Origin: Symbiodinium natans
Taxonomy: Eukaryota > Sar > Dinophyceae > Suessiales > Symbiodiniaceae
NCBI GenBank assembly: GCA_905221605.1
Contig: CAJNDS010002368.1
Coordinates: forward strand, 1,271,011 to 1,335,010
Length of the DNA stretch: 64,000 nt
Direction: 5' to 3'
In this document: positions 46,149 through 57,673 of the stretch, in pieces
Layout of the letters: each line of letters opens with the position of its first letter
How positions within the stretch are numbered: position 1 is the first letter of the stretch
Translations under genes and position numbers: made by a program
Notes under the pieces: model-generated
The model's input: only the letters and a program-made list of their open reading frames with translations
Database searches by the model: none
What the model was told of the DNA's origin: nothing

Positions 46149-47018
46149 TCTACGTCATTGCCCAAACTTGTTTGTCCCTGCTCTTCTTCGCCGGCCTAAC
46201 GTTGCTGGCGGGCAGGCCGGAACGGTAGAACTGTATGCGTTTTTGAGGCGTTCGGGCACTGTCGAGAATCTTGAGAAGACTCCCTCAGTTGTCTCATTCC
46301 CTGAAGGTGCGTCGCAGGAAGCATCTCTGCCTACCGCAGCATGCTGACTGCCACGCTGATCTTCTACATGGCCAGTCTTAAGACCTACGGATTCCGCGTG
46401 CGGTATTTGAACCGCAGAGTCCGCATCAAAGATTAGGCTTAGTGGGCCAAGTGCTGCAGAGAGGCAAAAGGAATCGCACGTGTCGCCCCTGCTTTGCCCG
46501 TGTGGCCTGTCTGGCACACCTCACAGACATTAATTAGACGAAGTCTTGGCGCTGCAGGAGCACCGTTCTGGTCAGCCTTTCCCTACGCTCGTCTGGCCTG
46601 AGGGATCAAGCTGTCTTCCAGCTTCCTGGCTGGAGCTGATTGCGTGCTGTGTGTCCCGCTGCTAGGATTTCAAGGGTAAGCAGCCCAAGAAGCATAGAGA
46701 GGAAAGGAATCGTGTCAGAGCCCCCTCTGCTTTTCAAAGGCTGGCCGCAGCTGCTTTGAGCTCAGCATCTTTGCATTTGCGGCCCATGGATTTCTTGCAG
46801 CCTGGCTCGGGGGACCTGTCCGTGGTAGTTCCTTCTTGCACTGGCAAGGTTGCGAGATGTCAGACGCCAAGCCCCCAGCAGCCAAGGGCAGCGCAGCTCC
46901 GGACTGTGCTAGTTGGGCTAGGCAGAGCTTTCGGGTACCTCTGTTTTTCACGATGGCTCTCTACGCCTTATATTATGCCGCTCTGCCGCTCTGCCTTGCT
47001 GAGGTTGCGCGAGCTTGA
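46149..47018 (+). CDS. Multi-pass membrane protein exons, unknown family
   Basis: Three + strand pieces each carry a hydrophobic helix. About 46158-46228 reads VIAQTCLSLLFFAGLTLLAG. About 46320-46434 reads AYRSMLTATLIFYMASLKTYG followed by the basic FRVRYLNRRVRIKD. About 46757-47018 reads ELSIFAFAAHGFLAAWLGG and later VPLFFTMALYALYYAALPL, ending LAEVARA at a stop at 47016-47018. The mixture of hydrophobic helices and basic loops looks real. A PEG-containing phrase (SVVSFPEGAS) near 46290 recalls lysophospholipid acyltransferases but is too short to use. The last piece overlaps the first LRR exon in another frame, so one of the two boundaries must be adjusted. Confidence 0.4.
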
Positions 47019-50000
47019 CCTCAGCGACAACAACTTCGGAGCCAAGGGAGCTGCAAAGGCCACGGTCTTCTGTTAGAACCGAGTCAGACCCTGCGCACTG
47101 TCTCGTGGCTGTCTCCTTGTGCTTTCAGACTAGCAGGCGGTGGGCTCTGATCGCCCCCGGCAAAAATATGCCCAAACGGAAGACTTCAGAACTCCAAACC
47201 CTACACCGGAACAAGTGCTGAACGAATGGATCCTCCCGGGCCGCTTCTCCGACTTGATACCTCCAAGACATTGCTACGTACTTCAACAACGATTCCCCCG
47301 TGTTGCCTTGGCAGGTGCTTCATGCTGGCAAAGACCACTTGGAAATGCTGGACCTTAGCCAAGCTCTCAGCCATTCTTATAGTTATGCTTAGGCCCCCTG
47401 ACTCAGATATCCTGGGTGTGATGCTTGGTGATCGTGGGTCTCAGGCCGGAACCGGTTGGGTGATGTTGGCGCCAAAGCGCTTGCTGAAGTTCTTCTAAAT
47501 TGTGCGGTGCTGAGTGGCTGACTGTACTGTATTGCATGTGTTGCAATGTGCTGCGTGTGTTGCGTGTGCTGCAAGTGTTGGCTGCGCAAATCGGAACCTG
47601 GAGGCCACAGCATCTCAGTTCTGCGGCTGAGGGCTAACGGTGCCATGCCCTTGCCCGGAAGCATACATAGGCGAAGGTGAGGTTGAAATCTAGGGTGTTG
47701 TCAGGATTGGTAGGCACCTTTCCAAAATAGCTTCCTTGTTGGCTTGCTGCTACTAGTAGATCTTCATGTTTGTAGGTATTGGCGAGGAGGGTGGTGAAGC
47801 TTTGGCAGAATCCCTGATGCATGCGCCTCAGTAAACCGCCAGTAGCATGCTGTTGCCTTAGCACATGTTCTGTGACGTCACTGCCAAGGTTATGACTCAT
47901 CCCTGGATCCTAGGTTAGGGGGAGTGGAGGTGGGACACCGGGTGCCGGAAGCTGTTTGGGGAGTGTTTCAATCAGCGAATCAGCTCCCGGCCCCTTATGA
48001 ATGAACTTGGACACTCTCTGGCAGAGGCAAAGAATGACAACGGAAGTTTATTAGACCGCGCTCTGCCCCCTGATGCGCTCACAGCTTCCCCTTCCCTCCC
48101 GGCCCTTCACAATACGCGGCGACCATTTAAGAGTCTACCAGTGTACCTTCCTCCTACCTTCTCGTTTGGTGAGTCGCCTGTTGATTCAGTGACAATGGCG
48201 GATCTGGCCTTTCTCGGCAAATGGCGGCAACAGTTGGAAGTTGGAGAAACAATCCCATCCAAAAAGCCCGACGTGTGCTGCATCTCATGCGGGGTGGCCA
48301 TTTTGACTCGTAAGGTCAGTCACCTCCTTGCGAGAAGTTGACTTCTCACAGAACGAGGCCTGGCTTGACAGCGCCAGGATGCGCAATGACATGCCGCCAC
48401 AGCAACCCAATTGGTAAGCATGTTCAGATCAACGTTCAAACATCAGCGGTGATGCTCCGCGCCGGCACCTTTGCAGTTGCATCGCGAAGCAATGTGCTTT
48501 GAGCACTTTCTCTTGTTCAACTTCTTGACCGTGCTCTTGCGTCGGGGTCTCCTCTGCTTGGCCCTCTCTTGTTGGCCCGCTGAGGCCACGTGTGCATCTC
48601 GAGGCCTTCAAAGGCGCGCCTTTTTGTTTGGTGCACATTTCTACTGAAAGTTTGAAGGCTTTGCAGGTTTTCCCAACTCTCTTGTGTGTTGATTTTTGTG
48701 TCTTGTGCTGCGGCTTCAGTTCAGTTTGTCGGTTGGCAGTGCCCGTCTGCAGGCTCCGACTTGACAGTAATTTGCCGTGGCCGACAAGTGACAGCTTTGA
48801 GGCCAGGCACGACAAGCTTCTCACCTGTGTCACCAGAATGCAGAATGCAGCTACTCGCTGGTGCCTGTAGGTTCACATTGCAGCTTTCACCGATCAGCTC
48901 GGTCGGCTCCTCGCGCAAAACGCAAAGGAAACAGCTGCGACTGCTAGCTTCTGCATAACCCGACGACAGCCCAGCTGAGGTGGCCTGCAGGCAGTGCCGT
49001 CACTGCAGCTGCTGAGTCTGAGGCCATGGCTTCTTTGGACTTGTGGAAATGTTGCGCATTGTTGCGCATTGTTGCGCATTGCTGCGCATTGTTGCGCATT
49101 GCTGCGCATTGTTGCAGTTCAGAGCTGGTGCGACTTCTCGACCCGGCATGGCCAACTTAGTGGCCCGGCTTTTGACAGGCGCTGTGGGCTCTCAACATCT
49201 GCGTGCAAGCTCTTTGAATCGTTGGCAACGAACTCTGCCCGGCTCCCAGACTCCAGATATCCCGCCAGGACATGTTTTCTTTAGATCCAAAATGCACTGG
49301 CTGAAGCTCCAAGACCCTCCGGCAGCTCAATGTTGCTTGCAATGGATTGCGGCAGGCCTGCATGCTGGGGTTTCAAGTCCCAGTCGGACTGTCAACGCCG
49401 TTTTTGCTAAAGTCTTCTGGATATAGAGGAATTTGAGGAGGTCAATTGGTGGTGACAAGCGTCAAGCTGCATCAAGCTGTGCGTCAGGGCGTGGCGCCCA
49501 AGATCGTGGCGACACTCACATCCCCCAGTACGGGCCTCGAGGCCTGGAAGATGCTGGAAGTGGATGGCGCATGGCATGTTGGGTTTTCGTGTTGCAGCGT
49601 TGCTGCCATTGAATGTTGCTTGCTCTGAACGCGCTGACTTCTCTTCATTCTTCTTTGATGGCAGGAACTCGACCTAAGGGACAATCGGCTTGGTGTGCAG
49701 GATGCACTTGCAATAGCTTTGGAGCAGGCCGGTTCTTAGAGTCAAGAGACCAGGCAGCTCACGGCAGATCTCCCGACGTGTCATCGAGTGTCTGCTCGCC
49801 AGGCTTGCCCAGCTGCACCTCAGGCTCCCCAGCTGGTTACAAATTTACTAGGCAATACAAGGTAAAGGGCGGTATGTCGCGTTGCTGAGACGGAAAAAGG
49901 CATGACAGCACCGGTGTTTGCTTGACACTTGATGTCAGGATGCGAACTGCACCATGCGACCACGGGAGCGGGAGCTGGGCCCAACGATGTCAGGAATGCC

Positions 50001-52430
50001 ACGGAATGTTTTGTGGTTTTGCCTGTAAGCCCTGCATCCCAGGCCACATCAGAGGAGTTCGAGGCAATCGGAACGCTTTTACTACTATTTCGCTTTCCAT
50101 TGCTTTGATATGCCCAGTGATTGACCCGCCTAGTGCACAGAGGCAACTGAGCCTTGCTTGTTCAGCTATCGTCAGCAGGGTTCCAGGTAGCAGTTGCAAA
50201 CAGCACAAGGCAGGAATTCGGGGCAGGCAGATCCAGAGCCTCCGAGCCGCGGGCGGAACAACTGCTTGCGGTTACTCGTGGGCGCTCTCAGATATCATCA
50301 CCATTCATCGCCTGTAGTAGGCCTGTAGTGCATTGTTGTGCCCGTAGTTCCTTTGGAATCTGATCTCAGAACTTGGCAAACAACGAGATCACTGCGGAAG
50401 CGGTCTCGAGGCCACGCCCAAAAGAGTTGCGCGCGTTCAACTGGTTAACGCATCGTGCAGGTTTACGGTGGCCTTGCCCTTCTTCCACGCCCTGGAGGAC
50501 TTCCAAGTTCGTGAGCCGAAGGAAATTTAAGCAATCGCTGTTGCACACGAGGAGCTCCTGCTGTACCACAATCCCTTGATAGGGGACGCTGGAGCCCAGG
50601 CACAAAGCGATTACATCGCCTCAGCAATGAGATTGTTGTCACCCAGGTTTGTGTAAAATATGTATGCCAACCGAGAAAAAGGGGAGGTCACAGCGGCCCG
50701 TAGCTCGACTGTTTCCTCCCACCTTATGGGGCTCTACCATGTATTCTTTGAGGTTTGGGGACTCGTTTAAAGATCTTCTAAGGTAATTTAAGGGCCATAT
50801 TAGGAGTATATCAAGGGAACCAATATCAAGGGAACCTCCTAGGGGGACATCCTTAGGGGTCCAAGTTTGATTCCCTTGAAAATTGGGGGAATGAGCTTCG
50901 TTGGGATACCACCGAGCACAACCCGGAATCGAGCCTCATTAAGCAGAGTACTGGCCAGCAGTGCGGTGGCCACTGTCAGACACCATTGCCTCATGTCCGA
51001 CGGACAACTGAGTCGGATCTGTAGCTCAGAGCATACTGCATTGCATGTCGCAAATGTCGCGTTGCAGGCGCTGGCTGAGATGCTGAATCCTGAGACCTGG
51101 CCGCTGCGGCCTCAGTGTGCTTCTTGGAGATCCTTCACCTGCGATGCATGTTCTATCATGAACTGAAGGTCAGGCAAAGGCCTCAAGACCCTCAGCTTGG
51201 CCGCGTGCAGTATCGGGGACGTCCGTGTCTCGTTGTCCATATCGGGAGCTTTCAAGTGGAAAGAATGCGAATGATTTTGATTGGTTTGTTTTGTAAGGCT
51301 GGATGTCAATCCCTCATGGCCGCAGTCCGCGACTCTCAGGAGCCTTCTCTCTCACCTGTCAGTGTGCAAGCGGTAAACCAGCAACCCGAAGACCCGAACT
51401 GAAGGGTAGGGGAAGGGGGAAGGGGGTTGGGCACGAAGGGAGCGGGGCTCGTTGGAGCCTTTTAACCTTTCTGGAGGGTGTAGGTTGTACAGGGTGGGGG
51501 GGTAGGGAGGGGGCGGGGTAGGGCAGGGGGCCCTTAAAATTTATCCACCTGCCTGAAGCCTTGTCTGGGTTGGGCTGTGGGGGTAGGGGTGGGGCTGCGC
51601 TGAAGGCTATGTAGCCTTCTTGTCATTGCCGGTAGGGGGTAAGCGGTGAGGGTAGAGGGTGAGGGGAGTCGAGAGGGGAGATGGGGCAGCGAAGCACTGA
51701 CTCCGCCCCCGCTGCAGCAGGGGTCGGCGGATATTGTGTACATAAATATGAATACATATAATGCATGTGTACTGAAAAGTTTATCTAGTTTTATATTTAT
51801 AGCAGATAGTTAGTTATAGCAAATATTGTATTTTATATGTGTATATATATACACTACACATGTACTACATATGTGTATATTCAGGATTGTACGTATGTAT
51901 GCATGTATGTATGTATGTATGTACGTATGTATGTATGTAGACGTATGTATACATATGTATACATATGTGTACATATGTTTGCATATGTATACACATTAAA
52001 CACGTAAATGCATTGTATCGAAACAGCATGCAACAAAGTATGTCTATATTGTTTTCAGAACATGTCGAATATGTAGTTTATGTGTATTATTTTCAGTGTA
52101 TGTGTATAGTATTATATGCACAAAATACAGTGCATATACATGTATATAGAGTCACCTACAACCTATCCAGATTTATACACACACAAGAGCGCATAGCATT
52201 CTGTCAAGGCTCTGACTTCGTTGGACTTGTCCTGCAACTCCATTACGGATGATTCCACACCCGCAGTATCTTTGGTGCCGGCCTTGCAAATCTCCAGCCT
52301 TCCTTGGCCTGGTGGGTTGACAAGCCAGCAAAGCTTCGCTAAAGTTAAGTTCTTGGCGAGGTGCTGGCACACTCCAACTCGGCTCTGGAATCCTTGGGGC
52401 TCTCCATGAACTTGATCAGTGTGTCTCTGA
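47005..52430 (+). CDS. Leucine-rich-repeat (ribonuclease-inhibitor type) protein, many exons
   Basis: At least seven short + strand segments carry LxxLxLxxNxxx-type repeats, mostly one per exon: LRELDLSDNNFGAKGAAKA (47005-47065), DHLEMLDLSQ (about 47330), NRLGDVGAKALAEVLLN (47450-47519), ELDLRDNRLGVQDALAIALE (49664-49735), NLANNEITAEAV (50370-50412), ELLLYHNPLIGDAGAQA (50549-50606), LTSLDLSCNSITDDS (52206-52290) and LESLGLSMNLIS (52361-52424). The G-x-x-G/D-A-x-A-L-A helix side is typical of the RI/NLR-like class, which forms a horseshoe for protein binding. No nucleotide-binding domain is seen. Segments are in different frames and mostly preceded by AG, as expected for a spliced gene. Repeats between 47.5 and 49.6 kb are not found, so there may be two LRR genes. 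Start, end and biological role are unknown. Confidence 0.7.
49047..49115 (+). repeat. 10-bp tandem repeat (TTGCGCATTG)
   Basis: About seven tandem copies of GTTGCGCATT with G/C alternation (GCTGCGCATT). It lies among the LRR exons, in presumed intron. Confidence 0.9.
51400..51740 (+). repeat. G-rich low-complexity tract
   Basis: GGGGAAGGGGG, GGTGGGGGGGTAGGG and GGTAGGGG words dominate 51405-51530 and 51580-51690. It is presumably intronic to the LRR gene; no coding pattern is seen. Confidence 0.6.
51741..52190. repeat. AT-rich TATG/TACA low-complexity tract
   Basis: An AT-rich island in otherwise balanced sequence: (GTAT)n near 51893-51955, TATATATACAC near 51842-51855, and TACATATG words throughout. 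It probably lies in the intron before the LTSLDLSCNSIT exon. Confidence 0.8.
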
Positions 52431-52779
52431 GATTTGGCCGAGTCTGGTCCATTTTTCCAAGTTACGCTGTGGTTCGTGAATGGCCACTGAACTGCGATTT
52501 GCATTGGGCATGTGCTATATGGCAGCGTGGCATACGGCGAAGGCTCGTACGGCATCTCCCAGCTCATGGATGGGGTACCCCTGCCATGCAGTGATGTGAC
52601 AAATATTGATAACATTGCCAGATGTAATCTTAAGGAGCTGCATAGGGACGAGAGTTTAGCACGCCTCTGGTGGAATTCTACGAGGGATCACAAGGACCAA
52701 GGCGTCTTGCCAAGTGTTTTCATCCAACCCTGTCCAGCCGGAGGGAGTGCGGGGTGCCTGGTTCGTACCCTACCCTACC

Positions 52780-52812
52780 CATATATATATATATACACAC
52801 ACACCCCCCCCC
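52780..52812 (+). repeat. (TA)n-(CA)n-poly-C cluster
   Basis: Consecutive (AT)n, (AC)n and a C run near 52783-52813. A simple repeat; no gene. Confidence 0.9.
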
Positions 52813-52952
52813 CTTGGTGAACTGTGCATGTGCGTGATGCTGTGGACGGGCGGTGCTGGAGCCCAAAAGCTTGGACTGTGTCAGCTTTGCTGGTTTGGGC
52901 TGGCCATCCATCTGTGAAGGGTCAGCGGACAACTAGTCTTAGAAATGAGTAG

Positions 52953-53776
<824 letters not shown>

Positions 53777-53863
53777 CGCAGCAGCAGGAGGAGGAGGAGG
53801 GGGAGGAGGAGGGGGAGGAGGAGGGGGAGGAGGAGGGGGAGGAGGAGGGGGAGGAGGAGGAGC
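53777..53863 (+). repeat. (GGAGGAGGAGGG) 12-mer array
   Basis: About seven tandem copies of a 12-base unit, GGAGGAGGAGGG, directly abutting the CGT microsatellite after CAGCAG. Strongly purine-strand biased. Confidence 0.95.
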
Positions 53864-53933
53864 CGAAGTCCGGTCCATCCATCGCTATTCTGAGACTTAG
53901 AAAGAACGGTACGGCGTTAGTCCTGCGCCATAT

Positions 53934-54143
53934 ATGCTGATGAAGCGCTGGGTTTGGCAGGTCGCCCGCAATATTGAAGGCTCACTATGTGAGATCGATG
54001 TGTCGACACAGGCCATGCGGCAGCTAGCATTGCAACGTGGTGAAGAACACGGAGATGTAGTGATGTATCAGCCCATCCGCTGTGCAAATCTTTCCAGGAG
54101 GGTGGCCAAGGCAGGACCAGCTTTGTGGACAACGATGCATTGA
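53934..54143 (+). CDS. Possible terminal exon, unknown protein
   Basis: An open frame ends at a stop at 54141-54143. It reads KRWVWQVARNIEGSLCEID, then TQAMRQLALQRGEEHGDVVM. The balanced, helical composition looks coding. It starts right after the CGT/GGA repeats. An acceptor AG is available at 53960 (TTGGCAG). No domain is recognised. Confidence 0.35.
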   Translation: MLMKRWVWQVARNIEGSLCEIDVSTQAMRQLALQRGEEHGDVVMYQPIRCANLSRRVAKAGPALWTTMH

Positions 54144-54223
54144 GCCTCCGACTTAGTCTCGTTGCCTACACACAGTTGTGCAACAAGTGCAACTGACATA
54201 CGTCGTGCGATGTCGTGCGCATG

Positions 54224-55032
54224 TCACCAACGTGACAGCAGTATCGAATCGAGGAAGGTGTACCAGGTGTTGAAATCTCGTCTGTTGTGAGCCAGTGGAC
54301 CATCACTGTCCTGACCAGAGAAATATTCTGCTGCTTTCAGCTGCGACAAGGCCCTCGAAGCAGCAGCAAGGCACTCTTGCCTGTTGTGCGCAATGGGAGG
54401 GGCAGATCGGCGGGTTGATCTGTGTGATTCCTGCATCATGTTCAGAAGCTGTGTAGCTCCTCTCTTCTGGCGCAGGTAAGGTCCAAGTTTCAAGGCCTGC
54501 GCTGAAACGAGGCGAGTGACAAACTGCTGGACACAGGGTTGAAAACACACTGTGTGATGTTTTACGCTGGCCAGGCGAGGGTCAACTGCTGCGACACATG
54601 TGACTGTACAGCTCTCGAGCTGCAAGACGCAGCTCTTGCCATCCAGTCCAACCGATGATTCCAGAAAGTTATAGTTCCAGTCAAAAGCATGAGAGGCCAT
54701 GCCACAAGCCCCTTCGCCCTTTGTGCGAAGTGAACCGTTGGACATGGGGCTTGGCTTGCATGTGTGCAGCCTGGTGCACAACAGCGCCAAGCGCATTGGA
54801 CCTTGCAAGACGCTGCGAATACGCTGCCAGAAACATGTAGTACACATGCCATGGATACCTTCTCACATTTGTGACGTGTGACAGGAAGCTTTCTACGTGG
54901 TTTGCGAGCGTTGCTAGCTGCCAGCTTCAAGCCGCTTGACATCCGAATCAGTGGAAACCCACTGGTCGAAACATCCTCACCTAAGGCTCTGGCAGGATCA
55001 TCAGCAGCTTGTTTACCGCCTGAACATCGCAT
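54224..55032 (-). CDS. Possible minus-strand gene, unknown protein
   Basis: Two overlapping minus frames look coding. The left one (54224-54847) has KRGATQLLNMMQESHRS, CLAAASRALSQLKAAEYF and NRRDFNTWYTFLDSILLSR. The right one (54562-55032) begins near AADDPARALGEDVSTSGFPL and LKLAASNARKPRRKL. They would be separate exons. No domain is recognised. If real, it is the only minus-strand gene I find and is convergent with the piece ending at 54143. Confidence 0.35.
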
Positions 55033-55498
55033 GACCTCTGAAGCATGTGACGCTACGTTGTCATGCTAAATAAGCTTGACCAGATCTTGCCCCAACAAGG
55101 CCCGCTCTTTGACAAAAGAGCCACTTCGGCTGTTCAGCAGATGAAGCCATGGAACACATGCTTCGCTTGTTGCGGAAACACCGAAGAGCAGGACAGGGTC
55201 CTGCAAAGGAATGGTGCACCAGCACAGATAGCGGTTGCTATGGCTGAAAGGCGTCTTTCTATATGTTCTTGCAGGACTCCCCTTGCTCTTCGGCATGCTG
55301 TACCGTTACAGCATGCCACGCGCTTGGGGTCTGCCTGGCTGCATTGAGCCACGCTGGGTGGCGGTGCTGTCGGGATTGTTGGAAGATGTTGGAAGCTTCT
55401 GCCTCGAGCCAGGCTGCCGGTCAGCCTCGAACTTACAGTAGGTTGGAAAGATTCGGAAAGAGCCGGAAAGATTCTCTCGACTTCGGTGCAGATTCCCA

Positions 55499-57217
55499 AT
55501 GACCAAGTCGGTCTTATGCTGCAGCTCGGCTCACAGAACAGCACGCGCAAACGGCACTCGCAATTTGCAGCATGTGCACTGCATACTTGAGTTCGTGTTT
55601 GTCAGCACATGCCCACATGTTAAGAGCTTATTAGCCGGTGCCCGAGGAACAGCACGTAACTACGCAGTTTCTTTGCGCTGCATGTTAGCCACTCTTGGTC
55701 AGAGAAGCTTCATTTTGCCTGGGGTTGCTACTCGGCGACGTGGGGCCTTACGCATACAGTGTTTCCATCCATCCCAGGCTTGCCTAGTTGGTCGGCAAAC
55801 CAGGAAGGTACCTGCAGCTCGAGATCACAGACGCACGCTTCTGGCGTGTGCTGCGAGCGCTGCAAGCATGCATGGAGCGGCACGCAAACGACGTCAAAAG
55901 GTTGCTGTTGTTGGAGGTGGTCCTGCAGGAATGGCAGCAAGTAGGTATCTCGACGAGTTTGGCCACAGTCCGGTAGTGTTCGAAGCTGGAGATGAGAGTG
56001 GTGGAATATGGGCACCGCGACCAACGAATCGTGTGGTTTACCGAGGTTTGGTAACAAACATTCCTACCATGTGCATGCAATCTTTCGATCTGGATTTTTC
56101 CGACGGTCTCAATAGCTACGTCACGGGACCCGAGCTGGGAAACTATTTGAAGCAGTACACCGACCACTTCAAGTTGAGACGGTTTGTGCGCTTCAGCACA
56201 ACGGTGAAGAAGGTGCTGCCCTTAAAGTCAATAGATGAGGAGCTGGCAGACCAAGGGGCCTGGGAGTTAACTTGGGAGAACTCCGATTCAAGCAGTACCG
56301 AAATCTTTGATGCTGTTGTTGTGGCAACGGGGCATTACGAGTTTCCATACTCGCCAGAAATTCCTGGTCAAAATGAGTGGCTGGCGGCATCAGGACATCG
56401 GCAAGTCGTGCACGCGATCTCTTATAATGACCCGGATGCCTTCAAGGGCCAGTCAGTCTTAATTGTCGGTGGGCGATCCTCGGCAGTCGACATAGCACGA
56501 GAGCTGCGCAGCAGGGTTTCAACATTATATGTTCTAGACAAGGGCTGCCAAGAAGTAGAAACTGCCGAGAACTGTTTTCATGTTCCATACGGAGCAACTT
56601 TGTCTGAAGATGGACATCTTGTCTGGGAAGGGAAGGCCTTATCCGGAGATCCCGTGGACACTGTAATCCTTGCTACAGGGTACACGTACCAGTATCCCTT
56701 CCTTGATGAGAAAGCCGAGCTGACCTTCGGACCTGAGAGACGATATGTTGCCCCGCTCTACCAACACATCATACACGCTCGCCGGCCAAGCCTCTCTTTT
56801 ATAGGCATTCCGCTTGCTGTACCTTGTCCACTTCCACTCTTCGAGGCGCAAGCATATTTTTCAGCTGCACATTTGAGTGCGCCGTGGACTGACTTGCCGG
56901 AACGGTTGGGGTGGGTGGATGCTGCCTTTGAAGCCGTCCAGAACAGTCAGAATCTGCATTTTCTGTCTGACACCTCCTGGGACTACATGAAATGTCTGCT
57001 CAAGGAAGCCGGTATGGCTGAGGAGGACCATGCAAGGTTTGTTAAGCGTCTCTCTTTAGTTCAGGCAATCTACCGTGATCGCGTACAACGAAGGCCGAAC
57101 AAGCCCTGGGATGATGATTTGTACCGGCGCTGCCAGTACAAAGCCGACTACGAGAATGACCGCTTCCAGGTCATCACAGCAGACGGTGGCGAATTCTTCG
57201 GGAGCTCGAAGATGTAG
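55499..57217 (+). CDS. Flavin-containing monooxygenase-like protein
   Basis: A 572-residue uninterrupted frame from ATG to stop. Residues 134-144 form the FAD dinucleotide fold (VAVVGGGPAGMAA), followed by the acidic strand end FEAGDESGGIW. The ATG motif is VVVATGHY at 273-280. The NADPH fold is LIVGGRSSAVDIA at 321-333. Between them, where FMOs carry FxGxxxH(S)xxY, the sequence is SGHRQVVHAISY (298-309), retaining Gly, His and Tyr but not the leading Phe or the spacing. A second ATGY (VILATGYTYQYPF) is typical of FMOs. The overall match suggests NADPH-dependent oxygenation of soft nucleophiles such as S or N, or a thiol-oxidising role like yeast Fmo1. The first ~130 residues are an extension; Met62 starts MLATLGQRSFILPGVATRRR, a plausible organelle presequence, so translation may begin there. 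No introns. Confidence 0.85.
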   Translation: MTKSVLCCSSAHRTARANGTRNLQHVHCILEFVFVSTCPHVKSLLAGARGTARNYAVSLRCMLATLGQRSFILPGVATRRRGALRIQCFHPSQACLVGRQTRKVPAARDHRRTLLACAASAASMHGAARKRRQKVAVVGGGPAGMAASRYLDEFGHSPVVFEAGDESGGIWAPRPTNRVVYRGLVTNIPTMCMQSFDLDFSDGLNSYVTGPELGNYLKQYTDHFKLRRFVRFSTTVKKVLPLKSIDEELADQGAWELTWENSDSSSTEIFDAVVVATGHYEFPYSPEIPGQNEWLAASGHRQVVHAISYNDPDAFKGQSVLIVGGRSSAVDIARELRSRVSTLYVLDKGCQEVETAENCFHVPYGATLSEDGHLVWEGKALSGDPVDTVILATGYTYQYPFLDEKAELTFGPERRYVAPLYQHIIHARRPSLSFIGIPLAVPCPLPLFEAQAYFSAAHLSAPWTDLPERLGWVDAAFEAVQNSQNLHFLSDTSWDYMKCLLKEAGMAEEDHARFVKRLSLVQAIYRDRVQRRPNKPWDDDLYRRCQYKADYENDRFQVITADGGEFFGSSKM

Positions 57218-57268
57218 ACGACATAGGCGATGTAGGCAATCTAGGCAATGTAGTGTAGGCAATGTGTT
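57215..57268 (+). repeat. 9-bp repeat (GTAGGCAAT)
   Basis: Four to five near copies of GATGTAGGC/AATGTAGGC immediately after the FMO stop codon, in its 3' region. Confidence 0.7.
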
Positions 57269-57673
57269 GTTCACACACGGTTCGGGCACCTTGCCGTTTG
57301 GTGCGGGGTCGGTTCTGGAGTTCCGACTCTTCTCCCTTGCTTTGCCTGGATACCCAAAACAGAGCCAACAGTCTACAAGAGTCTGCAGTGTTACAGAAAG
57401 AAGTTACAAGGTTCTACAGTGAACCCACGCTGGCCCACGCTGTCTCCTTTTCAAGGCCCTGGTGCCATCGAGCCGATCCAGCAGCTGCCGGGCTCCAATC
57501 CATGTGTTAACCTGGTGTGACCTGGCGTGAGACGGCAGAGAAAGTCTGGGGGTTGCGTTGGGAATCCAAAGGTGCGGCGCGCGCAAGCCAGAATCCGCCT
57601 GCAAGGACCTTGGCACGCGACGCTGTCGACACAGCACATGTCAGCCGTTGCGATTGGAAGTTTGGGCAGGCAG

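Noticed and set aside
46285..46320. PlsC-type acyltransferase motif (FPEG)
   Set aside because: Only one short phrase, without the HxxxxD motif upstream; not enough for a call.
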